Origin: Sulfitobacter sp. SK012
Lineage (GTDB): Bacteria > Pseudomonadota > Alphaproteobacteria > Rhodobacterales > Rhodobacteraceae
NCBI RefSeq assembly: GCF_003352085.1
Contig: NZ_CP025804.1
Location: forward strand, 4,402,001-4,466,000
Direction: 5' to 3'
Length of the DNA: 64,000 nt
The translations under genes and the position numbers were made by a program. The notes under the pieces were generated by a model. The model was not told where the DNA came from. It saw nothing but the letters and a program-made list of their open reading frames with translations, and did not search any database. Position 1 is the first letter of the stretch, and every line of letters begins with the position of its first letter. Shown here piece by piece: positions 19,694-28,680 of the stretch.

Positions 19694-20930
19694 ACGCAGC
19701 CTCAGCGCCAATCGCCAAACCATCTACAATTGCCGTCAACGCAGCCCCGCGCTGAACTTTTGCTGCAGGAACACGCGCGCTTAGCGCATCCTCAATGACA
19801 CCCATCAGGCTGGAGCCTCCGACAAAAATCAAGTGGGTCACGGCATCCGCTTTGACCCCGGCCAACTGCAATGTCGTGTCTGCCGCATCGCCGATTTCCG
19901 TCGCCAACGTGCTTAGGGTGTCAGCCATCATTGGGGTTGGTAACGGCACTGACAGGCCACGCTCCAGCACATTCAATGCAATTGCCGCCTCTCCGCCGCC
20001 GCCATTCGCAGCGATCTTGCCCGCTTCGACGGCAAAGGCCAGATCATGGCCCAGCTCGTCTTCCAAAACAGAACACAGCCGACCGAACAACGGCTTTTCA
20101 ACCGCGTATTTTTCTAGCTCCCGCGCGGCGCGGCGGGTGTCTTGTGCATAAAGAAACGGGATTTTTTGCCATGTCGCCAAGTCATTGAATATCTTATGCG
20201 GCGCAGGGTGAGTATCGGGCCCAAAGGCATGCCGAATGGGCGATCCTTTCCCCAACAACGGCATCACATGCGCGATGCTAAGCGCACGGTCAAAATCCGT
20301 ACCACCTACGCGCACGCCATGACTGCCCAAGATGTTGATCCCGTCGCCTTCATGCCGAAACAATGTGAAGTCAGACGTACCGCCACCAATATCAAGAATG
20401 AGACCCAGATCGCCTTCGTTCAGGACATCACGGTTGGCCAACGCCGCGGCTTCTGGCTCATTCATAAACCGCACTTCAGCAAACCCAGCCCGCAGGTAAG
20501 CGTCGCGTAGATCTACTTCGGCTTGGGCGTTGCGCGCAGGATCGGAGCTGTGAAACATCACTGGGCGACCTGACAAAACACGGTCATATGTGTCGCCTGT
20601 TGCCGCTTCGGCTTGTGTCTTGATCTGCCGCAAAAACCGCGATGTGATCTCGATGAAATCAATCCGTTCGCCCAATAGGCTGCGCGTCTCGCGCATCAGA
20701 CTTGTGCCCAACAACGATTTCAACGCCCGCATATAGAGGCCCTCGTCACCGCCCAGAAGTGCGTCGTTGGCGCGCTGCCCCACCAGCATCTTTCTGTCCT
20801 CGAAATCAAAGAAGACCGCAGTCGGCAGGGTCTGCTGGCCGGGCTCCAACGCGATCAACTGCGGCACACCGGCTGGCGCTACACCGGCCGCTGAATTGGA
20901 CGTTCCGAAATCGACACCCAGAACTGACAT
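19683..20930 (-). CDS. short Hsp70-family ATPase (YegD-like)
   Basis: 415 residues covering only an Hsp70/actin-type ATPase domain: phosphate-1 GVDFGTSNSA at the N terminus, phosphate-2 LILDIGGGTSDFTLF, connect-2-like NEPEAAALA and adenosine motif IFVGGSSLMG. There is no room for the ~200-residue substrate-binding domain of DnaK, which is typical of YegD-like proteins. Role unknown; possibly chaperone-related. The ATG at 20930 is used because it begins MSVLGVDFGTSNS and GGTGGG lies 4-5 nt upstream. It is divergent from the importer binding-protein gene 126 bp away and overlaps the M20 gene end to end by 11 bp. Confidence 0.82.
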   Translation of the reverse strand: MSVLGVDFGTSNSAAGVAPAGVPQLIALEPGQQTLPTAVFFDFEDRKMLVGQRANDALLGGDEGLYMRALKSLLGTSLMRETRSLLGERIDFIEITSRFLRQIKTQAEAATGDTYDRVLSGRPVMFHSSDPARNAQAEVDLRDAYLRAGFAEVRFMNEPEAAALANRDVLNEGDLGLILDIGGGTSDFTLFRHEGDGINILGSHGVRVGGTDFDRALSIAHVMPLLGKGSPIRHAFGPDTHPAPHKIFNDLATWQKIPFLYAQDTRRAARELEKYAVEKPLFGRLCSVLEDELGHDLAFAVEAGKIAANGGGGEAAIALNVLERGLSVPLPTPMMADTLSTLATEIGDAADTTLQLAGVKADAVTHLIFVGGSSLMGVIEDALSARVPAAKVQRGAALTAIVDGLAIGAEAAFND

Positions 20931-21056
20931 ACGTCCCACCTTCATACTTCAAACAGGATCGCGTCCCTACGTCCGACCCACCGGAAAGGCAAGCAAGCTC
21001 TGGTCAGTAGCACCCCAATTGTCTAGCCTGCGTTCAAATCAAACCGGGAGATATCC

Positions 21057-22535
21057 ATGTTCCACCTCCGTTCCCTTTTGCTGGGTGTCAGCGCCGCCGC
21101 ATTGCTTTCAGGTGCTGCCTTGGCCAAAGATGACATCACCGTGGCCCTTCAGCTTGAGCCACCCCACCTTGATCCGACCAGCGCTGCTGCGGGTGCCATC
21201 GATTCGGTGCTGTATTCGAATGTGTTCGAAGGGCTGACCCGCTTTGACAGCAACGGGGGCATCATTTCAGGCCTGGCCGCGCGTTGGGACATCTCTGCAG
21301 ATGGTTGCGATTATACCTTTCATTTGCAATCTGGCGTCACGTTCCATGACGGCACGACAATGGATGCCGAGGATGTGAAATTCTCACTCGACCGTGCCCG
21401 TGCTGATGACAGTGTGAATGCGCAAAAAGGCCTGTTTGAAAACATAGACACCGTCACCATCGTGGACCCGCAGACCATTACCGTGCGTCTGAAAAAACCT
21501 GACGGCAATTTCCTCTTCAATATGGCTTGGGGCGATGCGGTCATTGTCGCAGTCGAGAGCATTGGCGAGATCAAGCAAAAGCCAATCGGCACAGGCGCAT
21601 TTAAGTTCGACAATTGGACCCAGGGCGACAAGATCGAACTGAGCCGCAACCCTGATTACTGGGGCACGCCCGCCGCATTGGACAACGTCACGTTCAAATT
21701 CATCTCTGACCCAACGGCCGCCTTTGCGTCGTTGATGGCGGAGGATGTGGATTACTTTAACGGCTTCCCTGCCCCTGAAAATCTGCCTCAGTTCGAAGCC
21801 GATGACCGTTTTCAGGTGCTTGTCGGGTCCTCTGAGGGGGAGACCATTCTCTCAATGAACAACAAGCAAGCGCCGTTTGACAACAAACTGGTGCGTGCCG
21901 CTGTGGCTCATGCGATCGACCGCCAGGCGATCATTGATGGCGCGATGTTTGGCTATGGCACACCCATTGGCGCGCATTTCGCACCGCACAACCCTGCGTA
22001 TGTCGACCAAACCGGGCTGAGCAATTTTGACCCTGAAAAGTCCAAAGCACTGCTGGCCGAAGCGGGATTCCCCGATGGGTTTGAGACGACACTTGATCTG
22101 CCACCGCCCTCCTACGCGCGGCGCGGCGGCGAAATCATCGCAGCCCAGCTTGCTGAGGTTCGCATCACAGCCAAGATTAACAATGTCGAATGGGCTCAAT
22201 GGCTGGAAACCGTGTTTCGCGGCAAGAACTTTGGCCTCAGCATCGTCAGCCACACGGAGCCAATGGACATCGGGATCTACGCCAACCCCGACTATTATTT
22301 CCAATACGACAATCCGGAGTTCCAAGAGTTGATGACGACCCTCACCGCAACCAGCGATCCGGCAACGCGCACCAAACTAATGGGCGATGCGCAAAAGATC
22401 ATCGCGGAAGACTACGTCAACGGCTACCTCTTTCAGCTGGCGGCATTGGGTGTCGCCAAAGCCGGATTGCAGGGTCTTTGGGTCAACGCACCCACACAGG
22501 CCACTGACCTAACTGGCGTCAGCTGGTCAGAGTAA
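21057..22535 (+). CDS. ABC transporter substrate-binding protein (peptide/nickel family)
   Basis: 492-residue periplasmic protein with a signal peptide of about 23 residues (cleavage ALA-KD). Family 5 features are LQLEPPHLDPTSAA near the start, YSNVFEGLTRFD, GCDYTFHLQSGVTFHDGT and later FDNKLVRAAVAHAIDR. It binds a peptide-like or opine-like solute. CGGGAGAT stands just before the ATG. The matching permeases and ATPase follow at 23.8-27.2 kb, but a terminator and the minus-strand deacetylase gene lie in between. Confidence 0.88.
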   Translation: MFHLRSLLLGVSAAALLSGAALAKDDITVALQLEPPHLDPTSAAAGAIDSVLYSNVFEGLTRFDSNGGIISGLAARWDISADGCDYTFHLQSGVTFHDGTTMDAEDVKFSLDRARADDSVNAQKGLFENIDTVTIVDPQTITVRLKKPDGNFLFNMAWGDAVIVAVESIGEIKQKPIGTGAFKFDNWTQGDKIELSRNPDYWGTPAALDNVTFKFISDPTAAFASLMAEDVDYFNGFPAPENLPQFEADDRFQVLVGSSEGETILSMNNKQAPFDNKLVRAAVAHAIDRQAIIDGAMFGYGTPIGAHFAPHNPAYVDQTGLSNFDPEKSKALLAEAGFPDGFETTLDLPPPSYARRGGEIIAAQLAEVRITAKINNVEWAQWLETVFRGKNFGLSIVSHTEPMDIGIYANPDYYFQYDNPEFQELMTTLTATSDPATRTKLMGDAQKIIAEDYVNGYLFQLAALGVAKAGLQGLWVNAPTQATDLTGVSWSE

Positions 22536-22555
22536 CTTCCACTGTCATTGAAAAT

Positions 22556-22590
22556 AAAAAGGGCCTCTGCTGGTGCAGGGGCCTTTTTTT
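22556..22590. terminator. bidirectional terminator between the binding protein and the deacetylase gene
   Basis: A-tract, 9-bp GGCCTCTGC/GCAGGGGCC stem (one G-U pair), TGGT loop, then TTTTTTT. A-tract and T-tract on both sides let it work in both directions between convergent genes. Confidence 0.85.
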
Positions 22591-22593
22591 GTA

Positions 22594-23715
22594 TCAGGCT
22601 GGCATTGATCGTGCATTCAAGACCTCGACGGAATGCCGGACTACATCTCGTACGGCCCCCTCTCGCGGGGCATCGCGCAGTGTTGTGAACCAATGCTCAG
22701 GTGGGTTCTTGCCCCGGCGGTTACCGTCAAATCGTAAGCCGCGCAGCACGACCTCTGCTTGCGCGGGTATGCGGGTCGGAATGTCATAATCATTCAACGT
22801 CGCCCACACTCCGGTCCAAAGCCGCCCGACAGACCAAGGATTGTAACCGCCGCCACCCAACACCAGCAGACGGGGAGCGGCCAAGGCCATTAACCCGCGC
22901 AGCACTGCCCAATGGGCGTTATTGCTAAGGCAAAGATGCGACAGCGGATCTTCTTCCACAGCGTCAGCACCGCATAAAAACACAATCGCATCGGGTGCAA
23001 AATCTGCCACTTTGGGCAAGATCAGGACATCGCGAATATACGCCATCTCACTGTCATTAAGCCCGCGTGGGACGGCCATATTAAACCCGTTCCCCCCAGC
23101 GTCATTGTCAATTGCGCCGGTTCGCGGCCAAAGCCTGTCCTCATGAACCGAGATCATCAAGCAATCAGGGTCACCGCCAAACCCCACTTCAACGCCATCT
23201 GGATGGTGCGCATCAATATCAACATAGGCGATCCGTCGCACGCCATTATGCCGGAGCGACAGCATCGCCAGAACCGGATCGTTGAGATAACAAAAACCAT
23301 TGGCCCTGCCCGGCATCCCGTGATGCGTGCCGCCCGCCGGATTATAGATCACGCCACTTTTGGCGAGCAGTTCTCCGGCAAGGATAGACCCACCAGCGGC
23401 GGTTGCGGGGCGGCGAAAAATCTCGGGAAAGACGGGATTTGTGGGACTGCCGATGCCGTGACGTGCCAAGTCCTGAGGGGTGGCGATTTGATCCCCCTCC
23501 ACCCGCTGTAACGCCGCGATATACTCTGGGTCATGCCAATGGCTCAGGGCAGAGGGCTTGGCACGCGGCGAAGTGATGAACTGCGACTTTGGCAGCCAGC
23601 CCATCGCACGGCTTAGATCCATCACCGTTGAGACACGCGGCACGCGCAACGGATGCCAGCGCCCATAACTGGAGCCGCGGAAAATCTCGTGTCCTATGAA
23701 TTGGGGTATGTCCAC
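22594..23715 (-). CDS. AcuC-like zinc deacetylase (class I histone-deacetylase fold)
   Basis: 373 residues. All active-site residues are visible: the His pair H131-H132 (GGTHHGMPGR), zinc ligands D168, H170 (DIDAHHPDG) and D256 (VEEDPL), and the catalytic Tyr291 after GGGG. Substrates of bacterial members include acetyl-polyamines, acetyl-lysine proteins and acyl-CoA synthetase. The PAGGTHHGMPGRANGFC segment is closer to AcuC than to dimeric acetylpolyamine amidohydrolase. It starts with GTG at 23715. It lies between the binding protein and the permeases of the ABC importer on the opposite strand, with a hairpin in its promoter gap, hinting that the importer brings in its substrate. Confidence 0.85.
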   Translation of the reverse strand: MDIPQFIGHEIFRGSSYGRWHPLRVPRVSTVMDLSRAMGWLPKSQFITSPRAKPSALSHWHDPEYIAALQRVEGDQIATPQDLARHGIGSPTNPVFPEIFRRPATAAGGSILAGELLAKSGVIYNPAGGTHHGMPGRANGFCYLNDPVLAMLSLRHNGVRRIAYVDIDAHHPDGVEVGFGGDPDCLMISVHEDRLWPRTGAIDNDAGGNGFNMAVPRGLNDSEMAYIRDVLILPKVADFAPDAIVFLCGADAVEEDPLSHLCLSNNAHWAVLRGLMALAAPRLLVLGGGGYNPWSVGRLWTGVWATLNDYDIPTRIPAQAEVVLRGLRFDGNRRGKNPPEHWFTTLRDAPREGAVRDVVRHSVEVLNARSMPA

Positions 23716-23744
23716 AAACCAAACCTAGCACTCGCCACTTTGCC

Positions 23745-23770
23745 GTCCAGCGCTGAAAACGGCGCTGGAC
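23745..23770. promoter_or_regulatory. inverted repeat between the deacetylase gene and the importer permeases
   Basis: GTCCAGCGC and GCGCTGGAC separated by 8 nt, in the 86-bp gap between divergent genes. There is no T-tract, so it is more likely an operator or a leader hairpin than a terminator. Confidence 0.5.
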
Positions 23771-23801
23771 CCTTCCTGCGCGCTTGGCCTAACCTCTGGC
23801 A

Positions 23802-24749
23802 ATGCTGCGCTATTCACTCAAACGTCTCATGTCCTTGCTGATCAGCCTCGCTATTGCGTCGCTGGTCATTTTTGCTGTGATCGAGGTCGCTCCGGGCGAT
23901 CCTGCGTCCTTCATGCTGGGGATCAATGCGCAACCCGATACTTTGGCCGCTCTGCGCACAGAGCTGGGTCTGGATGTGTCGAAAACTCAGCGTTATCTGG
24001 CGTGGGTGTCTGGCATGTTGACGGGCGATTTTGGCACCTCTTATACATACCGCACACCGGTGTCCGAAATGATCGCCGCCCGGCTCTGGGTGTCATTGCC
24101 GCTCTCGCTTTATGCACTCGCCCTTTCGATGTTGATCGCGTTTCCCGCTGGCATCTACGCCGCCGCGCGTCGTGGTCAGGCGGGCGATATTGGGGTGATG
24201 GGGGCCACACAACTAGGGGTCGCGATCCCGAATTTCTGGTTTGCTATGATGCTGGTTTTGATCTTTGCGATCAATCTGCGTTGGTTCTCTGCTGGCGGAT
24301 TTGCCGGATGGGACAAGGGACTTTGGGCCGGGCTCCATTCCCTCACCCTCCCTGCGATCGCACTGGCCCTGCCGCAAGCTGCGATCCTTGCCCGGGTTAT
24401 GCGGTCGGCGCTGTTGGATGTGCTGGGCGAGGACTTCATGCGCACTGCACGCGCCAAAGGGCTATCTGAGCGTCAGGCGCTCTGGCGGCACGGCTTGCGC
24501 AATGCGCTTATTCCGGTGCTGACAATCATCGGCCTGCAGTTTTCCTTCCTGCTGGCTGGGGCAATCATCATTGAACAGGTGTTCTACTTGCCCGGCCTAG
24601 GTCGTCTGGTGTTTCAATCCATTTCTGCCCGCGACCTGATTGTTGTGGAATCCGTGGTCATGTTGCTGGTCTTCGCCGTGATCATGGTGAATTTCATAGT
24701 TGATCTCGCCTATGCTGCAGTGGACCCCCGATTGAGGTCTCGCACGTGA
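23802..24749 (+). CDS. ABC transporter permease, DppB type
   Basis: 315-residue inner-membrane subunit of the oligopeptide-family importer. The N terminus has a long membrane helix (LISLAIASLVIFAVIEVAPGDP), and the EAA loop is in MRTARAKGLSERQALWRHGLRNALIP. About six helices in all, as in DppB/OppB. The ribosome site is weak. Its end overlaps the next permease gene by 4 bp. Together with the DppC-type partner it forms the channel for the solute bound by the 21.1-kb binding protein. Confidence 0.88.
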   Translation: MLRYSLKRLMSLLISLAIASLVIFAVIEVAPGDPASFMLGINAQPDTLAALRTELGLDVSKTQRYLAWVSGMLTGDFGTSYTYRTPVSEMIAARLWVSLPLSLYALALSMLIAFPAGIYAAARRGQAGDIGVMGATQLGVAIPNFWFAMMLVLIFAINLRWFSAGGFAGWDKGLWAGLHSLTLPAIALALPQAAILARVMRSALLDVLGEDFMRTARAKGLSERQALWRHGLRNALIPVLTIIGLQFSFLLAGAIIIEQVFYLPGLGRLVFQSISARDLIVVESVVMLLVFAVIMVNFIVDLAYAAVDPRLRSRT

Positions 24750-25561
24750 GGCGCAATTTGATCCTTGGTGGGTTGCTTACCGGCGTGTTCGTCGCGGCGG
24801 CGCTGCTGTCGTTCTTCTGGACGCCCTTCAGCCATACCGCCCTGAATATCCCTAATAAACTCCAAGCCCCCAGTGCCCTACATCTGTTGGGGACCGACCA
24901 TCTAGGGCGCGACATCCTCAGCATGATCATGGTCGGCGCGCGCACGTCCATTGCAGTCGCATTGGTGGCGGTCGGGATTGGCATGGGGCTGGGCGTTCCG
25001 CTGGGTTTGTGGGCAGCAGCACGGCGGGGCTCGATGCTGGACGAAGTTATCATGCGCGGCAATGATCTGATCTTTGCGTTTCCCAGCCTTGTCATCGCGA
25101 TCCTGATCACAGCAATTTTTGGAGCCGGGGCGGTCAATGCGATCATCGCCATCGGTATCTTTAACATCCCCGTTTTTGCGCGGATCACACGCGGGGCAGC
25201 ACTCAGCCTGTGGGAGCGCGAATTCATCATGGCTGCGCGTGTCGCTGGCAAATCTGCTGTGCGTATCTCGACCGAACATATCCTGCCAAACCTCGCAAAC
25301 CTGCTGATCGTACAGGGCACCATTCAGTTTAGCTTGGGTATTCTTGCGGAAGCAGGGCTGAGCTATGTGGGCCTTGGCGCGCAACCTCCGACGCCGTCTT
25401 GGGGCCGAATGCTGGCTGATGCGCAAACCCTTGTCAGCATTGCGCCTCACATGGCGTTGATGCCGGGGTTTGCGATCATCTTTACCGTTCTAGGGCTGAA
25501 CCTGATGGGTGACGGTCTGCGCGATGTGCTTGATCCACGTTTAAGGATCACGCGGGCATGA
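24746..25561 (+). CDS. ABC transporter permease, DppC type
   Basis: 271-residue partner permease. After one N-terminal helix comes the DppC signature LLGTDHLGRDILSMIM, then five further helices and the EAA loop (MAARVAGKSAVRISTEHILPNL). Starts and ends with 4-bp overlaps to its neighbours, so expression is coupled. With the DppB-type subunit it makes the membrane pore. Confidence 0.88.
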   Translation: MRRNLILGGLLTGVFVAAALLSFFWTPFSHTALNIPNKLQAPSALHLLGTDHLGRDILSMIMVGARTSIAVALVAVGIGMGLGVPLGLWAAARRGSMLDEVIMRGNDLIFAFPSLVIAILITAIFGAGAVNAIIAIGIFNIPVFARITRGAALSLWEREFIMAARVAGKSAVRISTEHILPNLANLLIVQGTIQFSLGILAEAGLSYVGLGAQPPTPSWGRMLADAQTLVSIAPHMALMPGFAIIFTVLGLNLMGDGLRDVLDPRLRITRA

Positions 25562-27162
25562 CCCTTTTGAGCGTTCAAAACCTGTCCTTATCGATCCATG
25601 GGTTGTCGATCCTGAAAGACGTTAGCTTTGACATCGCGGCGGGAGAAATCGTTGCGGTGACAGGCGAAAGCGGTTCAGGAAAATCACTTACCGCACTTAG
25701 CATCATGCAATTGTTGCCCAAGGGGACGACCTCAACGGGCAATATTCTGCTGGACGATCAAGCTTTGACCACGCTACCAGAACGGGCCCTGTGTGCCTTA
25801 CGAGGGAACGACATGGGGATGGTGTTTCAGGAACCCATGACGGCCTTGAACCCGGTTAAGACCATCGGCGCACAGGTCGCTGAGACAATCCTTATCCATA
25901 CCAATGCATCCAAAACTGAAGCGATGATCCGCGCTGCACAGACCCTTGAACGCGTCGGATTGCCCAATGCGGATTTTCCGCTGTCACGCTACCCGCATGA
26001 GCTGTCGGGAGGACAGCGTCAACGTGTGGTCATTGCGATGGCGATCGCGCTCAAACCTCGTTTACTGATCGCAGATGAACCAACCACGGCGTTGGACGTG
26101 ACCACGCAGGCGCAAATCCTTGAATTGCTCACCCAGCTTGCGCGTGACGACGGCATGGGGCTGTTGATGATCACCCACGATCTGGCCGTCGTTTCTCAGA
26201 TGGCTGATAAGATCATCGTCATGCGACACGGAGAGATCGTTGAACGCGGTGCCACCACCGATCTGATGTTCAACATGCAGCACCCTTATACGCGGATGCT
26301 ATTTGCCGCCTCGGCGCATAAAGTCAACTTGCCGCCTGCTCCGCCTCCTGCGCCCTTGTTGGAGGTCAAAGGCATCAGCCGCGATTACCGCATCCCGCGC
26401 AAAACGCTCTTTGCCAAGCCGGGTCATTTCCGTGCGGTCGATAATGTGAGTTTTGTACTGAACCGCGGTGAACGGTTGGGTCTGGTTGGCGAATCCGGGT
26501 GCGGAAAATCCACACTTACCCGTGCTATTCTGGGGCTAGAAGAAGTGCAGGAAGGGGCTATTACTCTAAAAGGCGCGCCCGTTTTCACCAATGGCTTGCC
26601 AAACCTCGCCGTGCGCCGGCAAATGCAGGTCGTTTTTCAGGACCCCTTTGGTAGCTTTAATCCCCGCCACAAGGTTGCCCGCCTTGTTACGGAGCCATTT
26701 CATCTGCTCGAAGACCCACCACGAGGTGCAGATCGGACCCGTGCCATTGATGAGGCTCTGAGCGCTGTTGGCCTCAATCCTCAAGATGCGCAGAAGTACA
26801 TTCACGAATTCTCCGGCGGGCAACGCCAACGTATTGCAATCGCGCGTTCCTTGATCATTCGGCCAGATCTGATCCTGTTTGACGAAGCGGTCAGCGCGCT
26901 GGATGTTTCGGTCCGCGCGAAGATCCTCGATTTGTTGGCAGAACTTTGTGCGGCCTATGATCTTAGCTATCTGTTTGTCTCTCATGACCTCAGCGTCGTG
27001 CGCAGCGTCACTGATAGGGTGCTGGTCATGAAGTCCGGCAAGATCGTCGAAGAGGGTGCAACGGCCGACGTCTTTAACAACCCCCAACACCCCTACACCC
27101 GCGAATTGATTGCTGCGGCACCGGTGCTGCCCGATCTTAATACTCAGGAAATTGCCCTATGA
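25558..27162 (+). CDS. fused ABC transporter ATP-binding protein (DppD-DppF)
   Basis: 534 residues containing two complete ATPase domains in one chain. The first has Walker A GESGSGKS at ~37-44, signature LSGGQRQR and Walker B LLIADEP. The second, after a proline-rich linker near residue 260, has GESGCGKS, FSGGQRQR and LILFDEA. Fusions of this kind replace the DppD/DppF pair of other importers. It powers the permease pair just upstream (4-bp overlap) and overlaps the aldehyde dehydrogenase gene by 4 bp, so the enzyme is translated together with the importer. Confidence 0.9.
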   Translation: MTLLSVQNLSLSIHGLSILKDVSFDIAAGEIVAVTGESGSGKSLTALSIMQLLPKGTTSTGNILLDDQALTTLPERALCALRGNDMGMVFQEPMTALNPVKTIGAQVAETILIHTNASKTEAMIRAAQTLERVGLPNADFPLSRYPHELSGGQRQRVVIAMAIALKPRLLIADEPTTALDVTTQAQILELLTQLARDDGMGLLMITHDLAVVSQMADKIIVMRHGEIVERGATTDLMFNMQHPYTRMLFAASAHKVNLPPAPPPAPLLEVKGISRDYRIPRKTLFAKPGHFRAVDNVSFVLNRGERLGLVGESGCGKSTLTRAILGLEEVQEGAITLKGAPVFTNGLPNLAVRRQMQVVFQDPFGSFNPRHKVARLVTEPFHLLEDPPRGADRTRAIDEALSAVGLNPQDAQKYIHEFSGGQRQRIAIARSLIIRPDLILFDEAVSALDVSVRAKILDLLAELCAAYDLSYLFVSHDLSVVRSVTDRVLVMKSGKIVEEGATADVFNNPQHPYTRELIAAAPVLPDLNTQEIAL

Positions 27163-28616
27163 CCGATACTCATGACGCTCTTTGGTTTGACCCCTCACTT
27201 TGTCTGATCGGAGGAAAATGGGTGGCCGCAAAGGGTGGAGAGACGCTGCCGCTTGTGAACCCTTCTGACGGCGGTGCCCTCGCTGTGATTGCACGCGGAC
27301 AACAGCCTGACATTGATGCTGCCGTCGCAGCAGCCCACGTGGCACGTGCCGGTGATTGGGGTCGCATGACAGCCTTGGAACGCGGGCGGGTTCTCACGCG
27401 CATTGGTACAGCGGTGCTTGAAAGGATCGGTCAACTTGCAACGCTCGAAGCGCTGGATGTGGGCAAGCCACTCTCTCAGGCCCGCGCGGATGTGATTGCA
27501 CTTGCCCGTTATATGGAATTCTACGGAGGTGCCGCTGACAAACTGCATGGCCAGACCATCCCATATCTCGACGGCTACACCGTCTATACGTTGCGTGAAC
27601 CGCATGGCGTGACGGGCCATATCGTACCGTGGAATTATCCGATGCAGATCATCGGCCGCTCGGTTGGCGCAGCATTGGCAATGGGCAATGCTTGCGTGTT
27701 AAAACCGGCCGAAGAAGCCTGCCTAACCGCGCTCGCATTTGCACATATCTGCACCGATGCAGGCCTGCCGCCCGGCGCGTTGAACGTAGTGCCAGGACTA
27801 GGGGCTGAGGCCGGGGCCGCGCTGTCGGAGCATTCAGGTGTGCACCATATCTCGTTTACTGGTTCGGTCCGAACCGGCGCATTGATCCAGCAAGCAGCAG
27901 GGCGCAACGTTGTCCCGGTCACGCTGGAGTTAGGCGGAAAATCTCCACAGTTGGTGTTTGAGGATGCCGATATCGATGCGGCTCTTCCCTACTTGGTCAA
28001 CGCAGGTATTCAAAACGCGGGGCAAACCTGTTCGGCATCTTCGCGTATTCTAGTCCAGCGCCCTATCTATGAAAAGATACGCGGCCGTATGGCCGAAGCC
28101 TACAGCGCGCTGACGGTTGGACCTGCGCTGGATGACCAGCAAGTTGGTCCCCTGATTTCCCAGCGCCAAAAGGATATCGTCAACGGGTTTATCGCCAAGG
28201 GCCAAGACCTGAAACTTGTCGCGCAAGGCCAGTTTGTTGGGGCCACAGATACCGGGGCCTACGTCTTGCCCACGCTCTTTGCCGATGTGCCCCCAGACCA
28301 TGTGTTGGCACGCGATGAAATCTTTGGGCCTGTGCAAGTCATCATCCCCTTTGACACCGAAGAAGAAGCGATCCGCATTGCGAACAGTACAGACTATGGG
28401 CTGGTCGCTAGCATCTGGACCCAGAACGGCGCACGTCAAATGCGGCTCGCTAAGGCGCTTCAGGCGGGACAGATATTTATCAACAACTACGGGGCCGGTG
28501 GCGGGGTAGAGCTGCCCTTTGGTGGTGTCGGAAAATCCGGCCATGGACGTGAAAAAGGGTTCGAAGCACTGTATGGCTTTTCCCAGCTCAAGACCGTCGC
28601 CGCCTATCACGGCTGA
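27159..28616 (+). CDS. NAD(P)-dependent aldehyde dehydrogenase
   Basis: 485 residues of the ALDH superfamily. Motifs: VPWNYPMQ, FTGSVRTG (cofactor loop), the general-base Glu in TLELGGKSPQ and the catalytic Cys in NAGQTCSASSR. It oxidises an aldehyde to the acid. The family includes betaine aldehyde, gamma-aminobutyraldehyde and 4-guanidinobutyraldehyde dehydrogenases; the sequence alone does not choose between them. It overlaps the importer ATPase gene by 4 bp, so its substrate is likely derived from the imported compound. An aminoaldehyde would fit with gabT nearby. Confidence 0.88.
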   Translation: MTDTHDALWFDPSLCLIGGKWVAAKGGETLPLVNPSDGGALAVIARGQQPDIDAAVAAAHVARAGDWGRMTALERGRVLTRIGTAVLERIGQLATLEALDVGKPLSQARADVIALARYMEFYGGAADKLHGQTIPYLDGYTVYTLREPHGVTGHIVPWNYPMQIIGRSVGAALAMGNACVLKPAEEACLTALAFAHICTDAGLPPGALNVVPGLGAEAGAALSEHSGVHHISFTGSVRTGALIQQAAGRNVVPVTLELGGKSPQLVFEDADIDAALPYLVNAGIQNAGQTCSASSRILVQRPIYEKIRGRMAEAYSALTVGPALDDQQVGPLISQRQKDIVNGFIAKGQDLKLVAQGQFVGATDTGAYVLPTLFADVPPDHVLARDEIFGPVQVIIPFDTEEEAIRIANSTDYGLVASIWTQNGARQMRLAKALQAGQIFINNYGAGGGVELPFGGVGKSGHGREKGFEALYGFSQLKTVAAYHG

Positions 28617-28680
28617 CCCGCTTGGCCTGCCGCAAAGATCAAGATATCGTCGCTCAGGCATTATTCAAAAGGCCACAAAT

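Noticed and set aside
24694..25323. 209-codon minus-strand frame across the permease genes
   Set aside because: Antisense to DppB/DppC-type genes with clear family motifs.
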